Source: Neglectibacter timonensis (lineage in GTDB: Bacteria > Bacillota > Clostridia > Oscillospirales > Acutalibacteraceae). Taken from it: 64,000 nt of DNA. Every line of letters starts with the position of its first letter. Position 1 is the stretch's first letter. The stretch lies in contig NZ_LT160635.1 in NCBI RefSeq assembly GCF_900048895.1, positions 105,238 to 169,237 of the forward strand, given 5' to 3'. Positions 41,930 through 50,759 of this stretch are shown piece after piece. The notes beneath the pieces are model-generated. The model saw only the letters and a list, made by a program, of their open reading frames with translations, did no database searches and was not told where the DNA came from. Made by a program: the position numbers and the translations under genes.

Positions 41930-43129
41930 TTATTCGGCATACATTTTCGCAAGGCCGCCCTCGCTGGTTTCACGGTATTTGCTGAACAGGTCCCGGCCGG
42001 TTTCATACATGGTTTTCACCACCATGTCAAAGCTGATTTTCCGGGTATGGGTGAGGAAATTGGCCAGGCTCAGGGCGTTGATGGCGCGCATGGCGGCCAC
42101 GGCGTTGCGCTCGATGCAGGGGATCTGCACCAGGCCGCCGATGGGGTCGCAGGTCAGGCCCAGATGGTGCTCCATAGCCACCTCGGCGGCGTATTCAATC
42201 TGGTCCAGATCCATGCCGAACAGCTCCGCCAGGCCTGCGGCGGCCATGGAACAGGCGCTGCCGATCTCCGCCTGGCAGCCGCACTCTGCTCCGCTGATGG
42301 AGGCGTTGGTTTTGATCAGGTTCCCGATGATCCCCGCGGCGGCCAGGCCGCGGACCATCTCCGTATCGGAAAAGCCCTGCTGTTCCTGCTTGTAGACCAT
42401 CACCGCGGGCACCACGCCGGAGGCGCCGCAGGTGGGGGCGGTGACGATGACGCCGCCGCCTGCGTTTTCCTCGCTGACGGCAAAGGCGTAGGCGCAGACG
42501 ATCCGGTTCTCCCGGGTTTCGGCGCTTTCGTCGATATGCCGCTGCCGGATCAGGTACTTGGCTTTGCGCTGTACGCTCAGCCCGCCCCGCAGCACCCCTT
42601 CGGTGTGAAGCCCGGCATAGACCGCCGCCTTCATCTGCTTCCACACGTCCATCAGGTAATTCCAGATTTCCGGCCCTTCGCTTTCCTCCACGAACTGCCA
42701 GAGGCGCAGGTCCCTCTCCTCGCAGTAGGCCCGGATTTGGGAAAAGGTGCTCAGGGAATAGACATCCTGGGGGGCGGTGGAGGGCTGGCCCTCGATTTCA
42801 ATCTTTCCACCGCCCACGCTGTACACCCGCCAGCCTCCCAGGCGTTCCCCACCCCGGAAAGCCTCCAGGTCCATGGTGTTGGGGTGCCTCAGCTCAGCGG
42901 CCTCCGTATGGAAAACCACACAGGTGTTATAGGGGGCAAGGGCGTCTTTGACTGCGACGTCAGTCAAATGGCCCCGGCCTGTTTTGGCCAGGGAGCCATA
43001 GAGCGTAACCTGAAAGCTGTCCGCCTGGGGGAAGGCCTCCCGGAACCGGGCGGCGGCCGAGGCGGGTCCCATGGTGTGGGAGCTGGAGGGCCCTCTCCCA
43101 ATGCGGTACAGTTCTCTCAGTGATTCCAT
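41930..43129 (-). CDS. sdaA: L-serine ammonia-lyase, iron-sulfur-dependent, single chain
   Basis: The 399-residue enzyme joins the beta-type domain (RIGRGPSSSHTMGPASAAAR near the start) and the alpha-type catalytic domain (VTAPTCGASGVVPAVM). Cys residues in SGAECGCQAEIGSAC and CDPIGGLVQIPC match the three ligands of the 4Fe-4S cluster. It converts L-serine to pyruvate and ammonia in the cytoplasm. The ATG is preceded by GGGAG. A promoter with 17-base spacing lies upstream (43182-43210). Confidence 0.93.
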   Translation of the reverse strand: MESLRELYRIGRGPSSSHTMGPASAAARFREAFPQADSFQVTLYGSLAKTGRGHLTDVAVKDALAPYNTCVVFHTEAAELRHPNTMDLEAFRGGERLGGWRVYSVGGGKIEIEGQPSTAPQDVYSLSTFSQIRAYCEERDLRLWQFVEESEGPEIWNYLMDVWKQMKAAVYAGLHTEGVLRGGLSVQRKAKYLIRQRHIDESAETRENRIVCAYAFAVSEENAGGGVIVTAPTCGASGVVPAVMVYKQEQQGFSDTEMVRGLAAAGIIGNLIKTNASISGAECGCQAEIGSACSMAAAGLAELFGMDLDQIEYAAEVAMEHHLGLTCDPIGGLVQIPCIERNAVAAMRAINALSLANFLTHTRKISFDMVVKTMYETGRDLFSKYRETSEGGLAKMYAE

Positions 43130-43181
43130 GCTGACAATCTCCCGGAAAAAGGTAATCGGCGGTTCTCCGCCGTCGGGGTTT

Positions 43182-43210
43182 ATTATCCCACACTGCCTGC
43201 AAAAAAACAA
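43182..43210 (-). promoter_or_regulatory. Promoter of the serine dehydratase gene
   Basis: On the minus strand TTGTTT and GATAAT are spaced by 17 bases, about 50 bases before the start. Confidence 0.65.
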
Positions 43211-43259
43211 GGTTTCCCCGCGCAAAAGATTTCCCCGCGCAGTTTGGGGAACAGGCCGC

Positions 43260-43295
43260 GAGGGCCCGCCCCTTTCCAGGGCGGGCCCTCAGTTT
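43260..43295. terminator. GC-rich hairpin between minus-strand genes
   Basis: GAGGGCCCGCCC and GGGCGGGCCCTC flank a seven-base loop 20 bases after the stop of the lipoprotein gene. The T-run is on the plus strand side, so strength on the minus strand is uncertain. Confidence 0.6.
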
Positions 43296-43309
43296 TTCGT
43301 TCCCTTCTT

Positions 43310-44554
43310 TCAGGGTGTTTGGAGGACAGTCATGGCGCAGAGGGAGCCGTCCTGTTTCGCCGCGGTGAGCAGCAGGCTGGTCCCGTCCTCCAGTTCCAAC
43401 GTGAAACGGCGGCATGGGCCGAAATAGGGAGAAGGAACCTCCCCGTCCTCCCCGCGGATGGAGAGAACACCGCCGCTTTGGGGGAAAACCTCCGCCGCAT
43501 ACGCCGCAACAGAGGCCTGCAGCTCTTCTTCGGAGCGGGCGGCCCCGGAAGAAGCGGCAGGGGAGGCGGAGGCTCCGCCGTCCATGTAAAAGCCCTGGGG
43601 CCAGCGGACCCAGGCGGAAAGCTCCCCGGTGTCCGCCCGCAGAGAGACCGCATACTGGCTGCCGGAGGGATAGAGCAGCGTCACCATCCAATAGTCCCGG
43701 GACGGGTCCCTGGGCTCTTCCGTGAGGCCGTCCATGGGGACCAGCAAGGCCAAGTAGGGGGGAAGGGGAGGCGCGCCCAGCTGGAACCGGTCAGCGGCTT
43801 CTTCCAGCACGCCCGGAAGCTCCTCATAGGCAAGCTCCCCCTCCAGAGGAATCCAATAGGAATTCGGCATATTTCCATACACCGCGTCCAGATACCGCAG
43901 GAGCCCGTCGCCGCTCATGTCCTCTGCGGGCAGAACTGCAAAAAATTCTTTTTCCTCCTCCGGGGAAAGCCGGAAAAGCGCGGGACCCTCCTCCGGATCG
44001 CGGTCCTGCCTGTTCCCCTCGTAAAGGTAGCCGGGTTCCAGAAAGGGAAGGCGGCTCTCTTCCCCGGGGCTGAGCTCCCGGCTCTGCCGGAGAAGCGGAA
44101 GCTCTCCGGCGCTGTCCTGCAGGCCGGTGCGGGAATGGGAGGGCTTGAGCAGGTCGCCCGCCGGAAGGCCGTCCATCCCGGCAGCCAGTGAGAGAAGCTC
44201 TTCGTCGGTCAGGTCCCGCCAGCTCAGGGGGAGAAAGGCAAAACGGCTCACCCCATAGACCTCCTGATCCAGAGACACCACGGCAAAGCCGGTCCCGGCC
44301 GGATCAGCGGGGGCGGGATTTCTAGGCGGCGCGCCCTGGGAGAGCCGGTCCAGGGCCTCTTGGTACCGGGCCAGAAAATCTCCCCGGTCAAATTCATAGG
44401 GCTCCCCGGAGGCGGTTTGTTCCGGGGAAGCGGCAGGGGACGGCGGCCCGGAGGCGCCGCTGCCCGCGGGGCCTCCGGAACACCCACCCAGAATGAAAAG
44501 AAGGATTAGGGAAAAAAGGACATAATCAGGGCAGAAAAGTTTATGATTTTTCAT
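43310..44554 (-). CDS. Predicted lipoprotein of unknown function
   Basis: The 414-residue protein has a lipoprotein signal (FSLILLFILGGC, Cys being the lipid site) and a Ser/Pro/Ala-rich linker. The mature part is acidic and Pro-rich, with a C-terminal sheet (RRFTLELEDGTSLLLTAAKQ). I do not recognise the fold. It starts 18 bases after the upstream secreted-protein gene, so the two form an operon, yet the codon use differs strongly. Confidence 0.7.
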   Translation of the reverse strand: MKNHKLFCPDYVLFSLILLFILGGCSGGPAGSGASGPPSPAASPEQTASGEPYEFDRGDFLARYQEALDRLSQGAPPRNPAPADPAGTGFAVVSLDQEVYGVSRFAFLPLSWRDLTDEELLSLAAGMDGLPAGDLLKPSHSRTGLQDSAGELPLLRQSRELSPGEESRLPFLEPGYLYEGNRQDRDPEEGPALFRLSPEEEKEFFAVLPAEDMSGDGLLRYLDAVYGNMPNSYWIPLEGELAYEELPGVLEEAADRFQLGAPPLPPYLALLVPMDGLTEEPRDPSRDYWMVTLLYPSGSQYAVSLRADTGELSAWVRWPQGFYMDGGASASPAASSGAARSEEELQASVAAYAAEVFPQSGGVLSIRGEDGEVPSPYFGPCRRFTLELEDGTSLLLTAAKQDGSLCAMTVLQTP

Positions 44555-44572
44555 TTGAGGAACCAAAAAATG

Positions 44573-45295
44573 CTATGGATTTGGTGTAACTATTCCCGCA
44601 GGGTTCACTGTGAACTCTACTTTGATAGAACCACCATTATCAAAAAACAAATAATCCTTTAATCCTACAAAAGCAGTTCCGCCCATGATATAGAGTCCAG
44701 CTTGGTTGGGGTACAAAGTATAACTTCCACTTGGATAGGAAAAAATGTCAGAAGTATTATATACTGCACCACCAGCTTCGACACGAATTACGTTACTCAT
44801 AACTAAACGTGCGGCACCCCCACCATATACAGTATCGTGGGTATAAAGCAAACATATTTCAGTATGTCCACTAACTGTTATAGTATTTAAGTATAGCGTA
44901 GCCACAAGAGTAGAGCCATAGCCAGTATTCTGCCCTTGGTGAGATGTGACATACCTAGCAACAGATGATACCGCATAAGTATCAATTTGCTTATTATCAA
45001 TTGCTTTGCGTTGAAGTAGCTGAGAGGTAACATGATTCTCAGCAAGTATGTTTCCCGTAGTTTCGATGGTTGATTTGGCTTCTATGCCTAAATTATCTGC
45101 TAATTCATCAATTCCCAACTTGGCCCTGGAAATCAAAGTATCCGGATTTTGTATTTCATTTACCGTCCAGAGTACTCTCTCCTCTTTTTTTGACAAATCT
45201 TCTATAGTTGGTGAAGCAGCCAAAGCCGTTATACCGCTGGATAAAATTGTAAAAACTAATACCAGAGTTAATGCAAGCACTTTTCTAAGTTTCAT
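44573..45295 (-). CDS. Secreted protein of unknown function, AT-rich gene
   Basis: The 240-residue protein has a signal peptide (LRKVLALTLVLVFTILSSGI, cleavage near ALAAS), a helical part (about 30-100) and a beta-rich C-terminal half (VATLYLNTITVSGHTEICLL). No family is recognised. The gene is clearly more AT-rich than its operon partner and most of the window, suggesting recent transfer. AGAAAGGA precedes the ATG. Confidence 0.7.
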   Translation of the reverse strand: MKLRKVLALTLVLVFTILSSGITALAASPTIEDLSKKEERVLWTVNEIQNPDTLISRAKLGIDELADNLGIEAKSTIETTGNILAENHVTSQLLQRKAIDNKQIDTYAVSSVARYVTSHQGQNTGYGSTLVATLYLNTITVSGHTEICLLYTHDTVYGGGAARLVMSNVIRVEAGGAVYNTSDIFSYPSGSYTLYPNQAGLYIMGGTAFVGLKDYLFFDNGGSIKVEFTVNPAGIVTPNP

Positions 45296-45413
45296 GATAA
45301 ATATTCCTTTCTTGAGAAAACATAAGGGGGTTTATCTTCGGAAGTCCAAATGAATCCATTGGTATCACCTCTTCCATCATAAACAATGTATCTAAAAAGG
45401 AATTTACAATTAT

Positions 45414-45442
45414 ATATTATCACTAACTTATTATATATTCAA
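45414..45442 (-). promoter_or_regulatory. Promoter of the secreted-protein operon
   Basis: On the minus strand TTGAAT and TAATAT are spaced by 17 bases in a strongly AT-rich region; a leader of about 110 bases follows. Confidence 0.5.
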
Positions 45443-45461
45443 TAGAATATTTAAAAAAAAA

Positions 45462-46346
45462 TCAACTGATTGGCGTATAGCTGACGAAGGCAAGCTTCCT
45501 GCCGCAGGGGGACCAGCTGTTGACGTTCAGGGTTCCCTGGCCGCCGAACAGGCTGCACAGAACCCTGCCGTTTCCGCCGTCCGCATCCATCAGGCGGATT
45601 TCCACGTTTTTGTGGGGCGGGTGGTCTCCGGGGGCCACGTCGCCTTTTTTGTAGGCGATGTAGGCCACCTGCTTCCCGTCCGGAGACAGGTGGGGAAACC
45701 AGCAGTTGCTCCCCTCCTCCCAGGTGACGCGGGTCTGTTCGCTGCCGTCGGCGTTCATGCGCCAGACCTGCATCAGGCCGCTGCGCACGGAGTTGAACCA
45801 GATCTGCTTTCCGTCCGGCGAGTATTCGGGGCCGTCGCTGAGGCCGGGCGCGAAGGTGAGGCGGGTCTCCTCGCCGCCCTCCACGGGAATGGTGTAGATG
45901 TCGAATTCACCGTTTCGCTCCGCGCAGTAGGCCAGGGTGGACCCGTCCGGAGACCAGCCGTGGAGGTAGCTGGGGGCGATGGGAGTGATCAGCCGGGGGA
46001 CTCCGCCGGAGAGGGGCACGGTGTACACCCGGGACCAGCCGTCCTCCGCTGTGCCGTGGCTCAGGCCCACGGAGCGCCCGTCGGGGGACAGCACGTGGTC
46101 GTTGTTGCAGCAGGCGGCAAAGCCTGTGTCCAGCTTTTGGCTTTCTCCGGTGGAGAGCCGGAAAATCCAAAGGCTGCCTCCCGCGTTATAGAGGATCCGG
46201 TCCCCGTCCGGAAGCCAGTTTGGGGCCTCGATGAGATGATCGAACTCCTTCAGGACGCTCCGTTCCCCTGTGGAGACGTCCACGGCCTCCAGGGTGGAGA
46301 GTGCGTCCCTCTCCGAAAAGCCGCGTTTTTCAGTGAAAACCTGCAT
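45462..46346 (-). CDS. TolB-like beta-propeller protein
   Basis: The 294-residue protein is built of WD40-like (PD40) repeats, for example LSPDGRSVGLSHG, WSPDGSTLAYCAER, YSPDGKQIWFNS and LSPDGKQVAYIAYK. It has no signal peptide, so it should be cytoplasmic. Such proteins in Firmicutes are oligogalacturonate-lyase-like or unknown sugar-related propellers. Function is not certain. Confidence 0.85.
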   Translation of the reverse strand: MQVFTEKRGFSERDALSTLEAVDVSTGERSVLKEFDHLIEAPNWLPDGDRILYNAGGSLWIFRLSTGESQKLDTGFAACCNNDHVLSPDGRSVGLSHGTAEDGWSRVYTVPLSGGVPRLITPIAPSYLHGWSPDGSTLAYCAERNGEFDIYTIPVEGGEETRLTFAPGLSDGPEYSPDGKQIWFNSVRSGLMQVWRMNADGSEQTRVTWEEGSNCWFPHLSPDGKQVAYIAYKKGDVAPGDHPPHKNVEIRLMDADGGNGRVLCSLFGGQGTLNVNSWSPCGRKLAFVSYTPIS

Positions 46347-46444
46347 GGCAATGCTCCTTCCTATTATATAAGTTTCGGGCAGGAAGCCGGGCGGCCGGCC
46401 CGGTCTTTGTCCGTCTCCTGCCTGTTCTGTTTTGGGAAGCCCGG

Positions 46445-47158
46445 TCAGACCAGCTCGCCGTTGATGATGAGCCGGTAATCCCCGCTGCGCAGCAGCTCCG
46501 CCAGCTCTTTCCCGCCGGTAACCGGCCGGGGCAGGGCAACCCCCGCCATGCCCACGGCGTCGCTCTCCGCGTCGTGGACGTCCCCGCCGGAGGTGGGCAG
46601 CAGATGGTGCTGCTCCACCAGGAGGGCGGCTTTTTTGTTTTCCTCACCGGTGTTAAAAAAATTGAAGAGCTCCGCGCCGTCCAGGCAGTCCGGCTGGGGG
46701 CCTATGGTACTGTCGATATAGGCTGCGCCCCGGTAGGGATGGGCCATGGAGAGGAAGCCCCCCGCGTCCCACACCAGCTGGGCATACTCCCTGAGGGGAA
46801 GCTGGTCCAGGCAGGGATGGGACAGCAGGAATTCCAGGTCAATGCCGTAGGTGAGCACTTCCTTGCCGCCGCCGTACTGGTGTTCCAGGCCGAAGAGCAC
46901 GTGAAAATCCTTGCCGTCCGCATACTCCGCGGCTTCCAGATAGGCATTGTGGTAACAGTTCATCTTCTCCTCCCAGGACAGGGAGGGATCCACAGCCGTG
47001 TTGCCCCGGAGGAAGTGGTCGGTGATGACCATGCCGGCGTACCCTTTTTCATAATAGGCACGGGCCATTTCTACCGGGGTGCTGTGGGCGCATTTGCTGC
47101 ACCGGCAGGTATGGCAGTGCAGTTCATAGCGATAGGGATATCCGTTTGTAGGTCTCAT
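46445..47158 (-). CDS. PHP-domain phosphoesterase-like protein
   Basis: The 237-residue protein has the PHP metal motifs ELHCHTCRCSKCAHS, GMVITDHF, FGLEHQY, SMAHPYRG and SGGDVHDAE, which bind the metal cluster. The family includes histidinol phosphatases and other phosphoesterases. The start is taken at ATG 47158, where the PHP domain begins. Confidence 0.85.
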   Translation of the reverse strand: MRPTNGYPYRYELHCHTCRCSKCAHSTPVEMARAYYEKGYAGMVITDHFLRGNTAVDPSLSWEEKMNCYHNAYLEAAEYADGKDFHVLFGLEHQYGGGKEVLTYGIDLEFLLSHPCLDQLPLREYAQLVWDAGGFLSMAHPYRGAAYIDSTIGPQPDCLDGAELFNFFNTGEENKKAALLVEQHHLLPTSGGDVHDAESDAVGMAGVALPRPVTGGKELAELLRSGDYRLIINGELV

Positions 47159-47222
47159 GGGTTTCGTCTCCTGATGGATTTTAAAATTGTAATGCGGAAA
47201 AGCTGCTGCGGGGTGAGGGGAA

Positions 47223-47514
47223 GGCAAAGTTCAAAGGCTTCCCCTTGAGGGGAAGCTGTCGCCGAAGGTGACTGATGAGGTGTTTCTAACCTATATTCTG
47301 CCGCTGCGGGGAGAGTAAGACTTTCCACCTCATCCACCGCAAGCGGTCCCCCTTCCCCTCAAGGGGAAGGCAAAGTTCAAAGGCTTCCCCTTGAGGGGAA
47401 GCTGTCACCGCAGGTGACTGATGAGGTGTTTCTGTCCCATATTCTGCCGCTGCGGGGAGAGTAAGACTTTCCACCTCATCCACCGCAAGCGGTCCCCCTT
47501 CCCCTCAAGGGGAA
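47223..47514 (-). repeat. Repeat family A, two tandem copies of 146 bases
   Basis: The unit 47223-47368 is repeated almost exactly at 47369-47514. Each has CTTCCCCTTGAGGGGAAG, then GACTGATGAGGTG, then CTTTCCACCTCATCCACCGC and CTTCCCCTCAAGGGGAAG, an imperfect palindrome overall. Near-identical short frames within it are not genes. Related copies lie at 12639 and 17032. Confidence 0.92.
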
Positions 47515-47520
47515 GGCTAA

Positions 47521-47634
47521 GGACAGCCCTTTCTCCAGCCCGGAAGCAAAAGATACTCGAACGAAGTGAGAGCATCTTTTGCTGGAGGGCTGGAGCTCAG
47601 AGTTCTTTGCCAAGCTTTCTGCGAAAGAAAGCGG
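47521..47634 (-). repeat. Repeat family B, second copy
   Basis: On the minus strand it reads CCGCTTTCTTTCGCAGAAAG, CTTGGCAAAGAAC, GAGCTCCAGCCC, then CGGGCTGGAGAAAGGGC, the same as at 16901-16987 but with a longer inner hairpin (AGCAAAAGAT.../...ATCTTTTGCT). It lies directly after the MATE gene stop. Confidence 0.9.
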
Positions 47635-47637
47635 AGA

Positions 47638-49074
47638 TTAGAGGGGGGTGTCTGAAACTGGGGATTCTGGGAGGGGCTGGTCTTCCTGGCGGGCACCCAC
47701 CACGTTTTTGGCCCAGATGCCGGAGCGCAGCATGACTGCACCGATGACAGCCTTGATCACCTCGGCCAGCTGAACAAAGAAGAAGACCCAGATCACAGAG
47801 AGGCCGGTGAAGTTGCAGAGGAGATAGGCGATGGGCAGGCAGACCACCCAGGTGAAGACACAGTCGAAGAGAAAGGTGATAAAGGTCTTGCCGCCGGAAC
47901 GGATGGTGAAATAGGTGCCCTGTACGTAGGCGGACAGGGGCAGGAAAGCGCCGGAAATGAGCAGAAGGCGGGTGGCGGTATGGCGGACCACCTCCTCCGT
48001 GTTGTAGATGTGGGGGATGAAGGGGGCGCTTGCCATGATGAGGCCGCCCATTACCAGGTTGGCGGCCACGCTGAACACCAGCAGCTTGCGCACGGTATCC
48101 TTGGCCTTCTCGATTTCATTGGCTCCCAGCAGCTGGCCGGATAGGATGCCGATGGCGTTGCCCATGGCGGCCATGACGATGGAGAACAGATTCCATACGG
48201 TGGCGTTGATGTTGGTGGCTGCTACGGCGGTGAGGCCCCGGGTGGCATAGCACATGTTGATGGTGGCCATGCCGATGGACCACAGGGTTTCGTTGAGCAG
48301 CAGGGGCGTGCCGGTGACCGCGATTTTCTTCACCAGGGACAGGGGAATGCGGAAGCTGCGGAAAGCGCCCTGCACGAACTTGAATTTGGCTCGGTTGCGG
48401 TAGGTGCGCCCCACCAGATAGAACATTTCCAGCCACCGGGCGATGACGGTGGCCAGCGCCGCGCCCGCCACCCCCATTTTGGGGAAGCCGAAGCTGCCGA
48501 AGATCAGCAGGTAGTTGAGCACCAGGTTCACCAGAATGGCGATGACGCTGGCGATCATGGGGGACACGGTTTCGCCCACGTCCCGCAGGGTGCTGGAAAA
48601 GCACTGCACCACCACGAAGGGCAGCAGGCCCCAGAGGGTAATCAGCATGTATTCGTTGGCGTAGTCCAGGGTTGCGGCCAGATCGGCGGCGCTGGAGGCC
48701 TCCTCGTTGAGGTAGAGCTTGAACAGGGATTCCCCAAGGAACAGGAACATCAGGATGCCGATCACCAGCACGGCAAGGCTGAAGAGGAGGCGGAAGCGGA
48801 AGGTGTCCCGCAGGCCCTTGTGGTCGCCCTTCCCGTAGAACTGCGCGCCGAAGATGGAAGCGCCGGAAAGGCCGCCGAAGATGGTGAGGTTAAAGATAAA
48901 GACGATCTGATTGACGATGGCCACGCCGGACATGGGGGCGGTGCCCAGCCGCCCTACCATCACGTTGTCCAGAAGGTTTACAAACTGGGTGATGCCCTGC
49001 TGGACGATCATGGGGACGATGAGCAGAATGACCGAGACGTAAAACGCCTTGGTCCCGATAAATTTTTTCAGCAT
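47638..49074 (-). CDS. MATE-family efflux transporter
   Basis: The 478-residue membrane protein has about twelve segments and the two MATE halves. It starts KKFIGTKAFYVSVILLIVPM, with GITQFVNLLDNVMVGRLGTA and FPKMGVAGAALATVIARWLE as typical first-half sequences. It exports drugs or metabolites against sodium or proton flow. The frame continues upstream to 49758 without family sequence; the ATG at 49074 is the true start. Confidence 0.92.
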   Translation of the reverse strand: MLKKFIGTKAFYVSVILLIVPMIVQQGITQFVNLLDNVMVGRLGTAPMSGVAIVNQIVFIFNLTIFGGLSGASIFGAQFYGKGDHKGLRDTFRFRLLFSLAVLVIGILMFLFLGESLFKLYLNEEASSAADLAATLDYANEYMLITLWGLLPFVVVQCFSSTLRDVGETVSPMIASVIAILVNLVLNYLLIFGSFGFPKMGVAGAALATVIARWLEMFYLVGRTYRNRAKFKFVQGAFRSFRIPLSLVKKIAVTGTPLLLNETLWSIGMATINMCYATRGLTAVAATNINATVWNLFSIVMAAMGNAIGILSGQLLGANEIEKAKDTVRKLLVFSVAANLVMGGLIMASAPFIPHIYNTEEVVRHTATRLLLISGAFLPLSAYVQGTYFTIRSGGKTFITFLFDCVFTWVVCLPIAYLLCNFTGLSVIWVFFFVQLAEVIKAVIGAVMLRSGIWAKNVVGARQEDQPLPESPVSDTPL

Positions 49075-49198
49075 AAAGGTTGAACTCTTCCTTTCTCCGG
49101 GTCTGCGGGTCAACGCAGGGAAAACAGGACTCGCAGAGGGAGCGTGTTCTCCGGAATTTAAATTTGAAACGTCAATTTCTGAGGGAGCCGCTTTTCCT

Positions 49199-49825
49199 TC
49201 AGCGGATGAAATTGGTGAAGACGCGGGGTTCTTCCGGCGCGGGCGGATGAATCCCCGCCTGCCTGCCGGCTTCGATGCACTGCAGCAGCCAGGCCATGTC
49301 CCTGCCCAAGCTGCGCATGATCTGCATGCCCTCCTTGTCCTGCCGGACTTCCTCAGGCGTGTTGCCGTGCACCATGCACCAGTATTGGGAGGACACCAGC
49401 GGCATGTGGCTGATGGTGAAATACTTCTGCAGGGCGTCCAGCGAAGCGGTGGTGCCCGCCCTTCTGGCGGAGACCACACAGGCCCCCGGCTTGTGGGAAA
49501 GGGCGGCGGAGCCGGAATAGAACAGCCGCTGAAGCAGGGAGAGCAGGGCGCCGTTGGGGGCGGCGTAGTAGACGGGGGAGCCCACGACCAGGCCGTCCGC
49601 CTCCAGCGCCTTTGCCCGGATTTCATTGCAGGCGTCGCCGTCGAAGACGCAGCGGCCCAGCTCCCCGCATTTGCCGCAGGCGATACAGCCGTGAACAGCC
49701 CCGGCCCCGATCCAGGCGATTTCCGCGCCCACGCCGTTTTCTTCCAGGGATTTGGCAACCTCCGCCAGGGCGGTGTAAGTACAGCCCCTTTGATGGGGGC
49801 TTCCGTTGATGAGCAATACTTTCAT
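49199..49825 (-). CDS. Flavodoxin-like NAD(P)H-dependent FMN reductase
   Basis: The 208-residue protein begins KVLLINGSPHQRGCTYTALA with the FMN phosphate loop, and has GCIACGKCGELGRCVFDGDA, a Cys set typical of iron-sulfur flavoproteins of this family, then GLVVGSPVYYAAPNGALLSL. It transfers electrons in the cytoplasm; the partner is unknown. Confidence 0.88.
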   Translation of the reverse strand: MKVLLINGSPHQRGCTYTALAEVAKSLEENGVGAEIAWIGAGAVHGCIACGKCGELGRCVFDGDACNEIRAKALEADGLVVGSPVYYAAPNGALLSLLQRLFYSGSAALSHKPGACVVSARRAGTTASLDALQKYFTISHMPLVSSQYWCMVHGNTPEEVRQDKEGMQIMRSLGRDMAWLLQCIEAGRQAGIHPPAPEEPRVFTNFIR

Positions 49826-49880
49826 TTCAAAAACTCCTTTCCGCGGCGGCTGCTCCGCCGCAATCACTAACTCGATCCGG

Positions 49881-50573
49881 CTATTTCCGGACCGCCCGGA
49901 GCAGGCTACCTTCCTCCTCCGGCGGGGTGAGCTCCGCCAGCAGCTGGGCATAGTCCGGCAGATACCGGTGGCAGAGCTGTGAAAAGTCCGCGCCGGGCTC
50001 TTCCGCGGAGATTTCATCCCGGATGCCCACGGTGAGAAATCCGGCGCCGCGGGCGGTTCTCAGGGCATAGGCGGAATCCTCGAACACCACGCATTCCGCC
50101 GGGACCGCGCCGAAATGCTCCGCGCAGTTCAAAAAGACGGCGGGGCTGTCCTTCCCCTGCCCCACCTCCGTGCAGGAGACCAGGTATTCCACATAGGGCG
50201 TCATCCCATTTGCTTCCAGGGCGGTGCGGACCCCCACGGGATTGGAAGCGGTGGCCACGGCCACATGGACGCCGTTTTCGTGCAGCAGCTTCAGCAGGGC
50301 CGTTGCATGGGGCTTTTCCTTCACCCTGTCCCGGTAACCGTTCAGGGCGTACTGGGACAGCTCCTTCCGGATTTCCTCCAGGCTGCCGGGCGCGCCCAAT
50401 TCCTTGTAGGCGGCGGCGCACTGCTCCATGCTCAGACGGTTTAAGGTACGGTGCAGGCCGGGGGGCGCGTCAAGCCCCCTGTCCTGGGCATATTCGTAGG
50501 TGATGGCCTTCCACATGGGCATGGAATCCAGCAGAGTGCCGTCCGCGTCAAAGATGGCGCATGTAATTTTCAT
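49881..50573 (-). CDS. HAD-family hydrolase (beta-phosphoglucomutase-like)
   Basis: The 230-residue protein has the four HAD motifs: I FDADGTLLDSMP (nucleophile Asp), II VAVATAS, III Lys in VGQGKDSPAVF and IV VVFEDSAYALRTARGAGF, with a helical cap after motif I. It acts on a small phosphorylated compound. I use ATG 50573 with GGGAG seven bases upstream; 50579 is also possible. Confidence 0.88.
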   Translation of the reverse strand: MKITCAIFDADGTLLDSMPMWKAITYEYAQDRGLDAPPGLHRTLNRLSMEQCAAAYKELGAPGSLEEIRKELSQYALNGYRDRVKEKPHATALLKLLHENGVHVAVATASNPVGVRTALEANGMTPYVEYLVSCTEVGQGKDSPAVFLNCAEHFGAVPAECVVFEDSAYALRTARGAGFLTVGIRDEISAEEPGADFSQLCHRYLPDYAQLLAELTPPEEEGSLLRAVRK

Positions 50574-50610
50574 CCTCATGCTCCCTTTCTCTATTTTCCG
50601 GGCTGAAAAG

Positions 50611-50648
50611 AAAACGGGCCGCGGCCGCAGCACGCTGCGGCCGCCTCT
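50611..50648 (-). terminator. Terminator after the LytTR regulator gene
   Basis: On the minus strand GCGGCCGCAGC and GCTGCGGCCGC form a stem followed by CCCGTTTTCTTTTC. Both arms hold the GCGGCCGC octamer. Confidence 0.7.
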
Positions 50649-50759
50649 TTCCTTGGCCTGCAGCGCCAAGGGACAGATAAATAAAGTATATCAGAAAACA
50701 ACCGGGGATTCAACGGCAGGAACGGCGGAACTCCCCTGGGGGCCCTGTTTCCCGGCCTC

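Noticed and set aside
41870..43123. A 417-codon plus-strand frame opposite the serine dehydratase gene
   Set aside because: Shadow of a well-conserved enzyme; no domain in the product.
47155..47483. Two near-identical small frames on the minus strand
   Set aside because: They are the translation of the tandem A repeat, not genes.
47223..47514. Possible CRISPR array
   Set aside because: Only two 146-base units without short repeats and unique spacers, and no cas genes.
49075..49758. N-terminal extension of the MATE frame
   Set aside because: It overlaps the flavodoxin-like gene in another frame and lacks membrane or family sequence.
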